7,874 nucleotides of DNA, taken from positions 1 to 7,874 of the forward strand of contig DBMK01000192.1 of assembly GCA_002298885.1 (NCBI GenBank), given 5' to 3'. This stretch comes from Anaerolineaceae bacterium UBA700 (GTDB lineage Bacteria > Chloroflexota > Anaerolineae > Anaerolineales > Anaerolineaceae). This document shows positions 1 to 5,899 of the stretch, piece after piece. Every line of letters starts with the position of its first letter. Within the stretch, counting starts at the first letter, position 1. The notes beneath the pieces were generated by a model, which was not told the DNA's origin, did not search any database, and saw only the letters and a program-made list of their open reading frames with translations. A program made the translations under genes and the position numbers.

Positions 1-25
1 TTTTTTTATTGAAATTTCAGGCTGG

Positions 26-430
26 CTATTCCAGGAACACCTCAACGTGCTCGCCATCTTTGTTATCCACAACGTCTACGATTTGCCCGGTCTCTCCGGC
101 CCGGATCGCGTCCATGAGTTGGGAGATATCCAGCCCTTCGACCTCGGGAGAAAAACGGGCGCCTAATTTGATCCCGGTAGTGACCACGTTGATCGGCATG
201 CGGATGTTGACTCGCACCCGGCCGGTATCCGTGTCCGTCACCCGCAGGCGGAACCAACGTGCCGCCCGCGGCGATTGGGCCAGGTTGGGGAGCGGATCGG
301 TGCGAAACGTCTGCGCGGCCGCCTTGCCAGATTGCCCGAGCGCCTCCAGAAGCTGCATGCCCTGGTCAGCGTTGATCTTGCCTTCTTGAATCATTTTTAA
401 TATTTCTAAACGTTCTTCCGATGTTGCCAT
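26..430 (-). CDS. SHOCT-like / YvlB-type small protein
   Basis: A 134-residue soluble protein of unproven function. Residues about 5-32 (ERLEILKMIQEGKINADQG and following) form the short two-helix SHOCT-like module found at the N terminus of YvlB/LiaX-type envelope-stress proteins; a Gly-Lys-Ile turn separates the helices. Residues about 58-134 are a beta-rich/helical segment (RWFRLRVTDTDTG, an IRMPINVV strand, GLDISQLMDAIRAG, then DVVDNKDGEHVEVFLE) of the kind that follows the module in related proteins of Firmicutes and Chloroflexota. There is no signal peptide or membrane span. I chose the ATG at 430 because a weak GGGA lies upstream; an in-frame ATG at 442 adds only four residues (MGSV) and has no ribosome-binding site. 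It lies downstream of the mutM cluster but about 170 nt away, so it is probably a separate transcript. A link to membrane stress is inferred from family members only. Confidence 0.8.
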   Translation of the reverse strand: MATSEERLEILKMIQEGKINADQGMQLLEALGQSGKAAAQTFRTDPLPNLAQSPRAARWFRLRVTDTDTGRVRVNIRMPINVVTTGIKLGARFSPEVEGLDISQLMDAIRAGETGQIVDVVDNKDGEHVEVFLE

Positions 431-482
431 TACCGATCCCATTTACTTATTAATGATTACGCAACCTACCTCTGAAAAGATG

Positions 483-519
483 TCATTTATTAGAAAATGA
501 CTGCGCGGTTTTTAAAACC
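483..519. other. Two small AT-rich dyads upstream of the SHOCT-like gene
   Basis: The 171-nt gap 431-601 holds two adjacent inverted repeats: TCATTT/AAATGA (483-488 and 495-500, loop of 6) and GGTTTT/AAAACC (507-512 and 514-519, centred on one base). They lie 53-89 nt upstream of the start at 430, where an operator or promoter would be expected. Both are short and AT-rich, so chance is possible. No convincing -35/-10 pair and no strong terminator for the upstream minus-strand cluster was found in this gap. Confidence 0.25.
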
Positions 520-601
520 CAAAACGTACCACTACTCCGGGATCTTATTTTACCAAAAAGCCACTCAAATCAAAGGGTTGTCTAACAATGTATATGGTTT
601 T

Positions 602-1327
602 TTAACGGCGGACTTTGCCCACCCGCCGTTCCCATTCGCCCGCTGCCCTGCGCAGGGTGGCTTTAATCTCCGGATCCGGAACCGAATCCACCCCTTTGTA
701 GCGTTCTAACCCAACCAGAACGATCACGCCCTCGCGTGGGTCTTCCACCAGGCGGATGCTGCGCGCCGCCAGAGGCGTATCTTTCACCATGCCCTGCAAA
801 ATGTCGTTGATCTGCTCGACGATGCTCAACGGCTTGGGAGGCTTGGCCGCATCTTCCGCCAACGCGGCCTCAGATGATGCCGGAGCGGGTCCTGCCGGTA
901 CTTGTTCCTGGGTCGCCGCCGGCGAAACGGCTGCCGGCGCAGCCGGCGCTGCCCCCACAACACTTGCCAGGCGGGCGTCCATCAACGGCTGCTCCAGGGC
1001 TTCCGGCTGCGATTTATCAGCCACGCCCAACCAGGTCAGCAGCTCGCGCCCGGCGGATTCGAGCCGCTGGCGTTCCTCTGCGCCGAGCAGCTTCGGGTCG
1101 CCCAGCATTTTGTCTCCCGACCATACCGCCAGCTTTCCACCCGCCCGCTCGCGCCATAAGCCGGCAACCTCCTGGAAGCGCTTATTACGCTCCTCCGCAA
1201 CTACGAGTTCGCCTGACTTCTGGTTCTTACGCGCCTCGTTTCGCAACACAAAATATACGATAGCCGCGCCGATGATGAACCCGACGGCAGTAAAAAACAG
1301 AACGAGCGGCACTGGATTATCCAACAT
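602..1327 (-). CDS. Single-pass membrane protein of unknown function, last gene of the mutM cluster
   Basis: A 241-residue protein I do not recognise. Residues 7-28 (LVLFFTAVGFIIGAAIVYFVL) form one hydrophobic span near the N terminus, with positive residues (R29, R33, K34, K37) after it, so the bulk probably lies in the cytosol. Residues about 35-100 are charged and helical, followed by an Ala/Pro-rich linker at about 125-165 and a compact C-terminal domain at about 166-241 (SIVEQINDILQGM, a VIVLVGLERYKGVDSVPDPE strand-turn segment, and a basic end). The start at 1327 is well supported: an AGGAGG-type ribosome-binding site sits 8 nt upstream. Longer readings would run into mutM. It begins 20 nt after the mutM stop, so co-transcription is likely. 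The domain order resembles small membrane-anchored scaffold proteins, but no function should be assigned. Confidence 0.85.
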   Translation of the reverse strand: MLDNPVPLVLFFTAVGFIIGAAIVYFVLRNEARKNQKSGELVVAEERNKRFQEVAGLWRERAGGKLAVWSGDKMLGDPKLLGAEERQRLESAGRELLTWLGVADKSQPEALEQPLMDARLASVVGAAPAAPAAVSPAATQEQVPAGPAPASSEAALAEDAAKPPKPLSIVEQINDILQGMVKDTPLAARSIRLVEDPREGVIVLVGLERYKGVDSVPDPEIKATLRRAAGEWERRVGKVRR

Positions 1328-1347
1328 GAGAGAACCCTCCTTCCCCT

Positions 1348-2187
1348 TTAGCCTTCCGGCTGGCATACCGGGCAGAAGTGCGTGCTGCGTTGGCCCATAA
1401 CCCGGCGTACAATGGGAGTCCCACACACGCTGCATGGTTTCCCGGTTTGCCTGTAAACGCGAAAACTGTTTTGAAAATCTCCACCCCGATAGACCCAATC
1501 AATACTGGCGCCGTTGCGCCGGATTCCTTCTTCAAGCACCTGGCGGATGGCCGCCCATAGGCGCTCAGCCTGGTCGAACGTCAGTCTGTTGGCGCTGAGC
1601 GCCGGGTTCAGCTTCGCCAGGTGCAGCGCTTCGTCCGCATAGATGTTGCCCAGGCCAGCCAGGAAGGTCTGGTCCAGCAGGAGCGGTTTGAGCATGCGCC
1701 GTTTATCCTGCAGCCGTTGATGCAGGTCGGCCGGGCTAAAATCCCCATCCAGGGGCTCCGGGCCGAGGCTCCCGGTCACCTCGAGCGGATCTTCCACCAG
1801 CCAGATCCGCCCGAACTTGCGTGCGTCGTTAAAGGCCATGCGCAAGCCATCCTCAAAATACAGGGCTGCCCGGTCGTGGTTTTCCAGCGGGCGGTCCTGT
1901 CCATCCGCGCCCCGGCTCATCTCCACCCGCAGGTCGCCGCTCATCCGTAAGTGAAAGATCAGCGTATGTCTGTCCAGCTTCAAGCATATGAATTTGCCCC
2001 GGCGATAGATCTCCTCGATCCTTTGCCCCTGGATTCGCTGCAAGAATTCGGCCACCTGGGGCAGGGCAATACTGCGCGGCCAAAGCACCTGGGCCGTCTC
2101 AATCGTCCGGCCGAGCACCGGCGAACCCTCCCGCCCCCCCTGGCGCAGGGCCCGGGCAATGGTTTCTACTTCCGGCAGCTCGGGCAT
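1348..2187 (-). CDS. mutM: Formamidopyrimidine-DNA glycosylase (Fpg/MutM)
   Basis: A 279-residue bifunctional base-excision repair enzyme that removes 8-oxoguanine and formamidopyrimidines from DNA and nicks the abasic site. All expected features are visible: the MPELPEVETI start, giving the N-terminal proline nucleophile and following glutamate after Met removal; the RRGK lysine (K65) and HLRMSG at 79-84; the helix-two-turn-helix region with GLGNIYADEAL at 178-188; and a C-terminal zinc finger with Cys252, Cys255, Cys272 and Cys275 carrying the conserved GQR (265-267) that contacts DNA. Length is normal for the family and no key residue is missing. It starts 3 nt after the prs stop (TAA-CCA-ATG), so translational coupling to prs is likely. 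The Nei family is excluded by the PELPEVE start plus the QR-containing finger. Confidence 0.97.
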   Translation of the reverse strand: MPELPEVETIARALRQGGREGSPVLGRTIETAQVLWPRSIALPQVAEFLQRIQGQRIEEIYRRGKFICLKLDRHTLIFHLRMSGDLRVEMSRGADGQDRPLENHDRAALYFEDGLRMAFNDARKFGRIWLVEDPLEVTGSLGPEPLDGDFSPADLHQRLQDKRRMLKPLLLDQTFLAGLGNIYADEALHLAKLNPALSANRLTFDQAERLWAAIRQVLEEGIRRNGASIDWVYRGGDFQNSFRVYRQTGKPCSVCGTPIVRRVMGQRSTHFCPVCQPEG

Positions 2188-2190
2188 TGG

Positions 2191-3186
2191 TTACTCATTG
2201 AACATTTCACCCACGCTGCGGCCTTCGTGGGCGCGCAGGATCACCTCGCCGACCAGCGACGAGACCGACAGCGTTACCAGTCGGTTTTCAAAATAGGATG
2301 CCTTTTCTGGCGGGATTGGCACCGAATCGGTTGTGATGAACTGGGTTACCGGCAGTGCTGCCAGGCGCTCGGCTGCGTTCAGCGAAAAGATTGGGTGCAC
2401 GAATATCACGTAGACATTGCGCGCCTCGTACTCCTTGACCAGTTTGATTGCCTGGGCGATCGAGCCCCCGGTATCCACCTCGTCGTCCACGATGATCACG
2501 TCGCGGTTCTTCACGTCGCCGATCAGGGTTAGCGCCTGGGCCTTGGCGTCGTTGGCCGCCCGGCGCTTCTCAATAAAGACCAGGGGCACGTTGATTGCCG
2601 CAGCGTAGTTGCGGGCTTTTTTGGCGTATCCCAGGTCCACCGTCACCACCACCGGGTTCTGCATATCCTGCTGCAGATTTTTGAGGTATTCGACCTGGAT
2701 GTGGAAGGCCGATACCACGTCGCCCGGGATGGAGAAAAAGCCCTGGATCTGCCCGGCGTGCAGGTCCAGGGTGATGTAGCGGTCGGCGCCGGCAATCTCA
2801 ATCATATCCGCCACCAGGCGGGCCGTGATGGGAATGCGCGGCTGGTCCTTTTTATCCGAGCGCCCGTAACACAGGTAGGGCACCACCGCCGTGATGCGCG
2901 CCGCCGAATCCAGGCGCAGGGTTTGCAGCAGGATTAAAAGCTCCATCAGGTTGCGGTGGACGGGCGTCGAGGTCGTCTGGATGACGAAACAATCCTGACC
3001 GCGCACGCTGTGATGCAGCTTTACAAAAATGTTTTCATTTGGAAATGTAATAATATCCCGTTCGCTCAGGGGTAAATCAAGATATTCGGCAATTTTGTGA
3101 GCCAGCTCCGGGCAAGATGTGCCCGCGATCAGTTTGATGTCGCCGTATTTCAACCGGTCCAGCCGTGAGAGATGATTCAAGGGCAT
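2191..3186 (-). CDS. prs: Ribose-phosphate pyrophosphokinase (PRPP synthase)
   Basis: A 331-residue cytosolic enzyme making PRPP from ribose 5-phosphate and ATP, for purine, pyrimidine, histidine, tryptophan and NAD synthesis. Visible motifs: the ATP flexible loop CYGRSDKKDQ (106-115); the catalytic region TLDLHAGQIQGFFSIPGD (139-156) with the conserved His; FIEKRR (204-209); and the PRPP loop VDDEVDTGGS (233-242). The metal/ribose loop reads VTVDLGYAKKA (181-191) where typical enzymes have VSPDxGGVxRA, so this is a divergent subtype, although the Asp and first Gly are kept. I chose the ATG at 3186: it follows the acetyltransferase stop by 20 nt and has GAGG about 11 nt upstream. A GTG at 3222 would add 12 residues and overlap the upstream gene by 16 nt without a clear ribosome-binding site. 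It sits second in the GNAT-prs-mutM cluster. Confidence 0.95.
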   Translation of the reverse strand: MPLNHLSRLDRLKYGDIKLIAGTSCPELAHKIAEYLDLPLSERDIITFPNENIFVKLHHSVRGQDCFVIQTTSTPVHRNLMELLILLQTLRLDSAARITAVVPYLCYGRSDKKDQPRIPITARLVADMIEIAGADRYITLDLHAGQIQGFFSIPGDVVSAFHIQVEYLKNLQQDMQNPVVVTVDLGYAKKARNYAAAINVPLVFIEKRRAANDAKAQALTLIGDVKNRDVIIVDDEVDTGGSIAQAIKLVKEYEARNVYVIFVHPIFSLNAAERLAALPVTQFITTDSVPIPPEKASYFENRLVTLSVSSLVGEVILRAHEGRSVGEMFNE

Positions 3187-3206
3187 AAAATTTGGTACCT
3201 CAGGCT

Positions 3207-3743
3207 TTATTTTTCTTTCCACTCTGATCGTAAGACACTCATAAGCAGTACGTCGATGTATTGTCCATCCTGAAAATGGTCCTGGCGCAGGCGCCCTTCG
3301 AGAACAAAACCGGCGCGCTCGTACGATTTTATGGCGCGTTGGTTCGTCTCATAGACCCGCAAGAAAATCCGGTTCAAATTAAGCTCGTTGAAGCCATACC
3401 TTACAATCAAGCTCATGGCTTCCCGGCCGTATCCCTGGTTCCAAAAAATTTTTTCTCCGATGACAATGCCCACTTCAGCCGAGCGTTCTTTCCAATTAAC
3501 CCGGTCAAGAGCGATATTGCCGACCGGGACCCATCCCTCGGGCATGCGGACTTCAATCACCAGGGGTTGTTCCTCTACCGGGCGCTCTAACATGTGCTGG
3601 AACCATATTTCTTCTTGAGGAAGGGAGAGGGGCGCATAAATCAACAGCCCGCGAAGGACCTCGGGATCATTCAGCCAGGTCACAAAACGAGGCAGGTCGT
3701 CTCGCTCAATCGCGCGCAGCCGGATACGCTCGCCTTCAATCAT
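3207..3743 (-). CDS. GNAT-family N-acetyltransferase, RimJ/RimL type
   Basis: A 178-residue acetyl-CoA-dependent acetyltransferase. It opens with IEGERIRLRAIERDDL, the usual first strand and helix of RimJ/RimL-like enzymes. The acetyl-CoA pyrophosphate loop is WNQGYGREAM (101-110, QGYG core), and the late motif is RVYETNQRAIKSYERAGFVLEG (129-150), with Asn134 and Tyr141 in the usual cofactor and catalytic positions. The substrate could be a protein N terminus, an amino acid or an antibiotic; the sequence does not decide. The ATG at 3743 is preferred because GGAGG lies 5 nt upstream; an in-frame ATG at 3755 has no such site. It is the first gene of the cluster, with a candidate promoter at 3813-3841 and a stem-loop in its leader. 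Confidence 0.92.
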   Translation of the reverse strand: MIEGERIRLRAIERDDLPRFVTWLNDPEVLRGLLIYAPLSLPQEEIWFQHMLERPVEEQPLVIEVRMPEGWVPVGNIALDRVNWKERSAEVGIVIGEKIFWNQGYGREAMSLIVRYGFNELNLNRIFLRVYETNQRAIKSYERAGFVLEGRLRQDHFQDGQYIDVLLMSVLRSEWKEK

Positions 3744-3764
3744 GCACTCCTCCATATTTCACTT

Positions 3765-3805
3765 CGGGCAGGTTTGAGACCTCTGTGGCAGATTCTGCCT
3801 GCCCG
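3765..3805 (-). promoter_or_regulatory. Stem-loop at the 5' end of the GNAT-prs-mutM leader
   Basis: CGGGCAGG (3765-3772) and CCTGCCCG (3798-3805) form a perfect 8-bp GC-rich stem around a 25-nt loop; GGCAG/CTGCC (3787-3791, 3795-3799) is a competing smaller hairpin. On the minus strand the stem lies 21 nt upstream of the acetyltransferase start and is followed by A-rich, not T-rich, sequence, so it does not look like a terminator for meaB. The predicted transcription start falls right at its outer edge, which suggests a 5'-terminal RNA structure. Reading rightward it is followed by a T-rich stretch, but no plus-strand gene lies upstream. Confidence 0.45.
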
Positions 3806-3812
3806 TTTCTTT

Positions 3813-3841
3813 ATTATCCTTTAAAAAACATTAAAATGCAA
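3813..3841 (-). promoter_or_regulatory. Candidate sigma-70-type promoter for the GNAT-prs-mutM cluster
   Basis: On the minus strand TTGCAT (3841-3836) and GATAAT (3818-3813) are separated by exactly 17 nt of AT-rich spacer. The -10 matches consensus at 5 of 6 positions, the -35 at 3 of 6. The expected start point is near 3806, giving a leader of about 60 nt before the ATG at 3743. Based on sequence matching only. Confidence 0.45.
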
Positions 3842-3877
3842 AATCCGCTATCTTTATTACTTTTTTCTTAAGATTTC

Positions 3878-3916
3878 ATGCGTGGTTATTCGTTTTCATT
3901 CGTGTAATTCGCGGAT
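3878..3916. repeat. Imperfect tandem units of about 10 nt overlapping the end of meaB
   Basis: Four related units follow each other: ATGCGTGGTT (3878), ATTCGTTTTC (3888), ATTCGTGTA (3898) and ATTCGCGGAT (3907). The pattern resembles the ATTCGTG-type short intergenic repeats I recall from several environmental bacterial genomes, but I cannot check for copies elsewhere. The repeat runs into the coding region of meaB, so its last residues (IRELHE) and stop codon are written in repeat sequence. Confidence 0.4.
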
Positions 3917-4930
3917 CAGCATTTTTATCGCCGCGTAAGGCGAAATTTTACGCTCGCATAACTGCTCCACCACCTGCTCATACAGGTCCTCCGGCAGGCT
4001 GGATCGCCAGCGCTCGACCAGGGTGGCCTGGATCAGCACGTCCAGCTCGTTCTGCAGCCGTTCGTACTGGCGACGCTGCCACTCTCCACTGCGCTGCAGG
4101 TACTGGTAATGGAGCTGGATGGATTGGGCCAGCTCGACAGTGCCCTTGTCCTCGGTGGCGACGGTTTTCAACACGGGCGGGGTCCATTCCGCCGGCTCCG
4201 GCGAACCGGAATTGGACGTTTTTCCCCGCCGCCGTGCATTCAGGCGCGGGAATCCCATTTCGAGCATCGAGCGCAGGGCGCGCTCGGTGTTCTCTACACC
4301 TGGGCGGTCGGCCTTGTTGATCACCAGGATATCGGCGATCTCGAGGATCCCGGCCTTGATGGCCTGTATCTCGTCGCCCAGGCCAGGCGCCTCGACGACC
4401 AACGTAGTGTGCGCCAGGCGGGCAATGTCGATCTCAGACTGCCCCGCGCCAACCGTCTCCACCAGCACCACGTCGAAACCGGCTGCATCCAGCACCTGGA
4501 CGGCTGCCGCAGTCTGGCGCGCCAGGCCTCCCAGGGCGCCACGCGAGGCCATCGAGCGGATGAAAACGCCGGTGTCGCCCGCCAGGTCGCGCATCCGCAC
4601 CCGGTCGCCCAGCAGCGCACCGCCCGTGAATGGGCTGGTGGGATCGATTGCCACAATCCCAACCGTCTTGGCCGGCGCGTCGCCCGGTGGATTGCGAAGC
4701 CCGAGGGCGATCCGGTTGACCAGCGAGGATTTACCCGTGCCCGGTGACCCGGTTACGCCGATCAGGTGGGCCCGACCGGCGCGTGGGTACAGCCAATCCA
4801 GGCTCAACCGGCCTTCGGGAGTGTCATTCTCAACCTGGGTCAACAGGCGGGCCAGGGATAAACGGCTGCCGGCGAGAGCTTCCTCCGCCAGCCGGATGCC
4901 GTTGCCGGTCACCCGGACGTGTCGCCCCAT
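3896..4930 (-). CDS. meaB: MeaB/ArgK-type GTPase, chaperone of a B12-dependent acyl-CoA mutase
   Basis: A 344-residue G3E-family P-loop GTPase that in characterised members loads and protects adenosylcobalamin in methylmalonyl-CoA mutase. Visible motifs: P-loop GSPGTGKS (61-68); [15 protein letters not shown] (96-110); the switch/Walker B segment ETVGAGQSE (158-166); and the guanine-specificity motif NKAD (205-208). The C-terminal helical arm (about 262-344) matches the dimerisation region. A short Arg/Ser/Gly insert (about 232-248) before PPVLKTVAT is unusual. The start is uncertain: the ATG at 4930 overlaps the upstream B12-binding gene by 22 nt and has AGCAGG 4 nt upstream; a GTG at 4912 would give a classic 4-nt GTGA overlap and a more typical N terminus, but with no clear ribosome-binding site. 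Either way it is coupled to the cobalamin-binding subunit. The older ArgK transport-kinase name is misleading. Confidence 0.95.
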   Translation of the reverse strand: MGRHVRVTGNGIRLAEEALAGSRLSLARLLTQVENDTPEGRLSLDWLYPRAGRAHLIGVTGSPGTGKSSLVNRIALGLRNPPGDAPAKTVGIVAIDPTSPFTGGALLGDRVRMRDLAGDTGVFIRSMASRGALGGLARQTAAAVQVLDAAGFDVVLVETVGAGQSEIDIARLAHTTLVVEAPGLGDEIQAIKAGILEIADILVINKADRPGVENTERALRSMLEMGFPRLNARRRGKTSNSGSPEPAEWTPPVLKTVATEDKGTVELAQSIQLHYQYLQRSGEWQRRQYERLQNELDVLIQATLVERWRSSLPEDLYEQVVEQLCERKISPYAAIKMLIRELHE

Positions 4931-5319
4931 ACGGCCTGCTGGATCTCAAGCACATATTTGCTGCTGGGAGTTCCCGGGCCGTACACGGCCAGGACGCCCA
5001 TTTTTAAAAGTTCGGGGATGTCTGTTTCGGGAATGATGCCGCCCAAAAATACTTTCACGTTTTGCTGGCCGTTTGCCTGCAGCAGGTCCAGCAGGCGCGG
5101 CACCAGGGCCATGTGCGCCCCGGAAAGGATTGATAGACCGACCACGTCGGCATCCTCCTGCAAGGCGGTCTCGGCGATCATTTCGGGTGTCTGGCGCAGC
5201 CCGGTGTAGATGACTTCCATGCCGGCATCTCGCAAGGCGTGGGCTACCACTTTTGCACCCCGGTCGTGCCCATCCAGGCCGGGTTTAGCGATGATCACCC
5301 GAATTTTCCGTTCTGTCAT
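4909..5319 (-). CDS. Stand-alone cobalamin-binding subunit of methylmalonyl-CoA mutase-type enzyme
   Basis: A 136-residue B12-binding domain corresponding to the C-terminal part of one-chain methylmalonyl-CoA mutases. It carries the base-off/His-on signature: DGHDRG (16-21, His18 being the lower cobalt ligand), SILSG (63-67) and GGIIP (93-97), then VYGPGTPSS (112-120), which lines the nucleotide tail. The length fits the small subunit of split mutases known in archaea and some Chloroflexota, which pairs with a separate catalytic subunit to convert succinyl-CoA and methylmalonyl-CoA. The start at 5319 has GGAG about 7 nt upstream, and a TATAAT lies about 30 nt upstream. It is first in a two-gene unit with meaB; the catalytic chain is absent here. 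Isobutyryl- or ethylmalonyl-CoA mutase subunits use the same domain and cannot be excluded. Confidence 0.93.
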   Translation of the reverse strand: MTERKIRVIIAKPGLDGHDRGAKVVAHALRDAGMEVIYTGLRQTPEMIAETALQEDADVVGLSILSGAHMALVPRLLDLLQANGQQNVKVFLGGIIPETDIPELLKMGVLAVYGPGTPSSKYVLEIQQAVWGDTSG

Positions 5320-5348
5320 AGCTGCTCCGTGGGAAAAGACGTTGCCTC

Positions 5349-5354
5349 ATTATA
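5349..5354 (-). promoter_or_regulatory. TATAAT -10 element upstream of the B12-binding subunit gene
   Basis: A perfect TATAAT reads leftward at 5354-5349, placing the expected transcript start near 5342 and leaving a leader of about 23 nt with a GGAG site. No good -35 hexamer is found at 16-18 nt spacing (ATCCTA at 17), and no extended -10 TGn. An AT-rich stretch lies further upstream (5371-5390). Confidence 0.4.
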
Positions 5355-5463
5355 CCTTGATTGAGAAAGATTAGGATTTTTTAATAATCCATCCCTCACA
5401 AATATGAGAAGTGGCCTGCTGCGCCCATAACTTTTTTAGGCCAATAACGACAATATATATGTA

Positions 5464-5503
5464 TAAGGAAACCTTAATATAAGCTTAAGGATGTTTCTAT
5501 AAA
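5464..5503 (+). promoter_or_regulatory. Candidate promoter with overlapping dyad operator for the sigma-factor unit
   Basis: TTAATA (5474-5479, 4 of 6 matches) and TATAAA (5498-5503, 5 of 6) lie 18 nt apart, predicting a start near 5510 and an 80-nt leader. The -35 lies inside a dyad, CCTTAA (5472-5477)/TTAAGG (5485-5490). A second hairpin, TAAGG (5464-5468)/CCTTA (5472-5476), shares the same central arm, so the two are mutually exclusive. GGAAACC at 5467-5473 also resembles the -35 box of ECF promoters, though no matching -10 is obvious. The rest of the 5320-5590 gap is AT-rich, with only a weak 5-bp GGCCT/AGGCC pair at 5413-5442. Confidence 0.35.
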
Positions 5504-5573
5504 AGTTATTTAGGAGCTTTTTGGCCAGCGAGATCGCCTGAACTGCGTCCAAATAACACCGAGAAATGGAGGT

Positions 5574-5593
5574 TGTGGCATGGAGGTGCCATG
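5574..5593 (+). promoter_or_regulatory. Hairpin displaying the ribosome-binding site of the 97-residue gene
   Basis: TGGCA (5576-5580) pairs with TGCCA (5587-5591), extendable by two G-T wobbles, leaving the 6-nt loop TGGAGG. The loop is the Shine-Dalgarno sequence itself, and the first base of the ATG at 5591 is in the stem. The segment ATGGAGGT occurs twice (5566-5573 and 5580-5587), so two ribosome-binding sites are arranged in tandem. Confidence 0.35.
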
Positions 5594-5884
5594 CATTTGC
5601 GGGTGAGGCAGCTTTTACCGCTGATCTTATTGGCCGTAATCATGCTGCTTGCAGCACTCTCTACCGCCGCGGTTTTATCCGCAAACGCCCCTGCTCCGGA
5701 TGCTGACGCCGCATTTCGCCAAAGCCTGATCATCATGCGCATTAAAGTACGCGAGTTTATTGCAAATTCATGGGTAAATGAGAATCCGCAAACGCAGCAT
5801 GCTATCTCCTTCCCATTCGTACTGCTTCTCCCTGGAATCAACGCCGAATTTCCAACGATTGCAGTGGATCCGTTCGAAAATTGA
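5591..5884 (+). CDS. Small secreted or membrane-anchored protein of unknown function
   Basis: A 97-residue protein I do not recognise. The N terminus has Arg4 and Arg6 followed by a hydrophobic run (LLPLILLAVIMLLAALSTAAVL, residues 8-29) and a small-residue stretch SANAPAPDADA, as expected for a signal peptide or a single anchor. There is no Cys, so it is not a lipoprotein. The remaining about 60 residues include RIKVREFIANSWVNENPQ and a second mildly hydrophobic stretch, ISFPFVLLLPG. The ATG at 5591 has GGAGG 4 nt upstream; a TTG at 5573 would extend the frame but sits too close to its own GGAGG. It ends 15 nt before the longest sigma-factor reading, so it likely shares the transcript. A role as sensor partner or accessory peptide is speculation from position. 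The antisense frame (5506-5907) lacks such support. Confidence 0.65.
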   Translation: MHLRVRQLLPLILLAVIMLLAALSTAAVLSANAPAPDADAAFRQSLIIMRIKVREFIANSWVNENPQTQHAISFPFVLLLPGINAEFPTIAVDPFEN

Positions 5885-5899
5885 GCCGCACCTTTAAAA

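Noticed and set aside
10..19. TGAAATTTCA palindrome beside a T run, as a terminator for the SHOCT-like gene
   Set aside because: On the coding (minus) strand it is followed by A residues, not T, and the stem is AT-only with no loop.
443..601. Possible small RNA or terminator in the gap after the mutM cluster
   Set aside because: Only short AT-rich dyads were found; no GC-rich stem followed by T residues on the minus strand and no recognisable RNA fold.
756..1400. 214-codon plus-strand frame antisense to the 241-residue membrane protein
   Set aside because: It owes its openness to the Ala/Pro-rich linker on the other strand; it has no motif and no convincing start signal.
1951..2532. 193-codon plus-strand frame across mutM and prs
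   Set aside because: It is antisense to two genes with full motif support, and its translation (many His/Gln/Arg) has no coherent domain.
4119..5036. 305-codon plus-strand open frame antisense to meaB
   Set aside because: Its translation is Ser/Arg/Pro-rich with no recognisable domain, and it is fully covered by meaB and the B12-binding gene, which carry clear motifs. It is a shadow of GC-rich coding.
5566..5706. 46-codon frame from the ATG at 5566
   Set aside because: It has no ribosome-binding site, its Cys/Arg-rich translation has no domain character, and it overlaps the better-supported frame at 5591.
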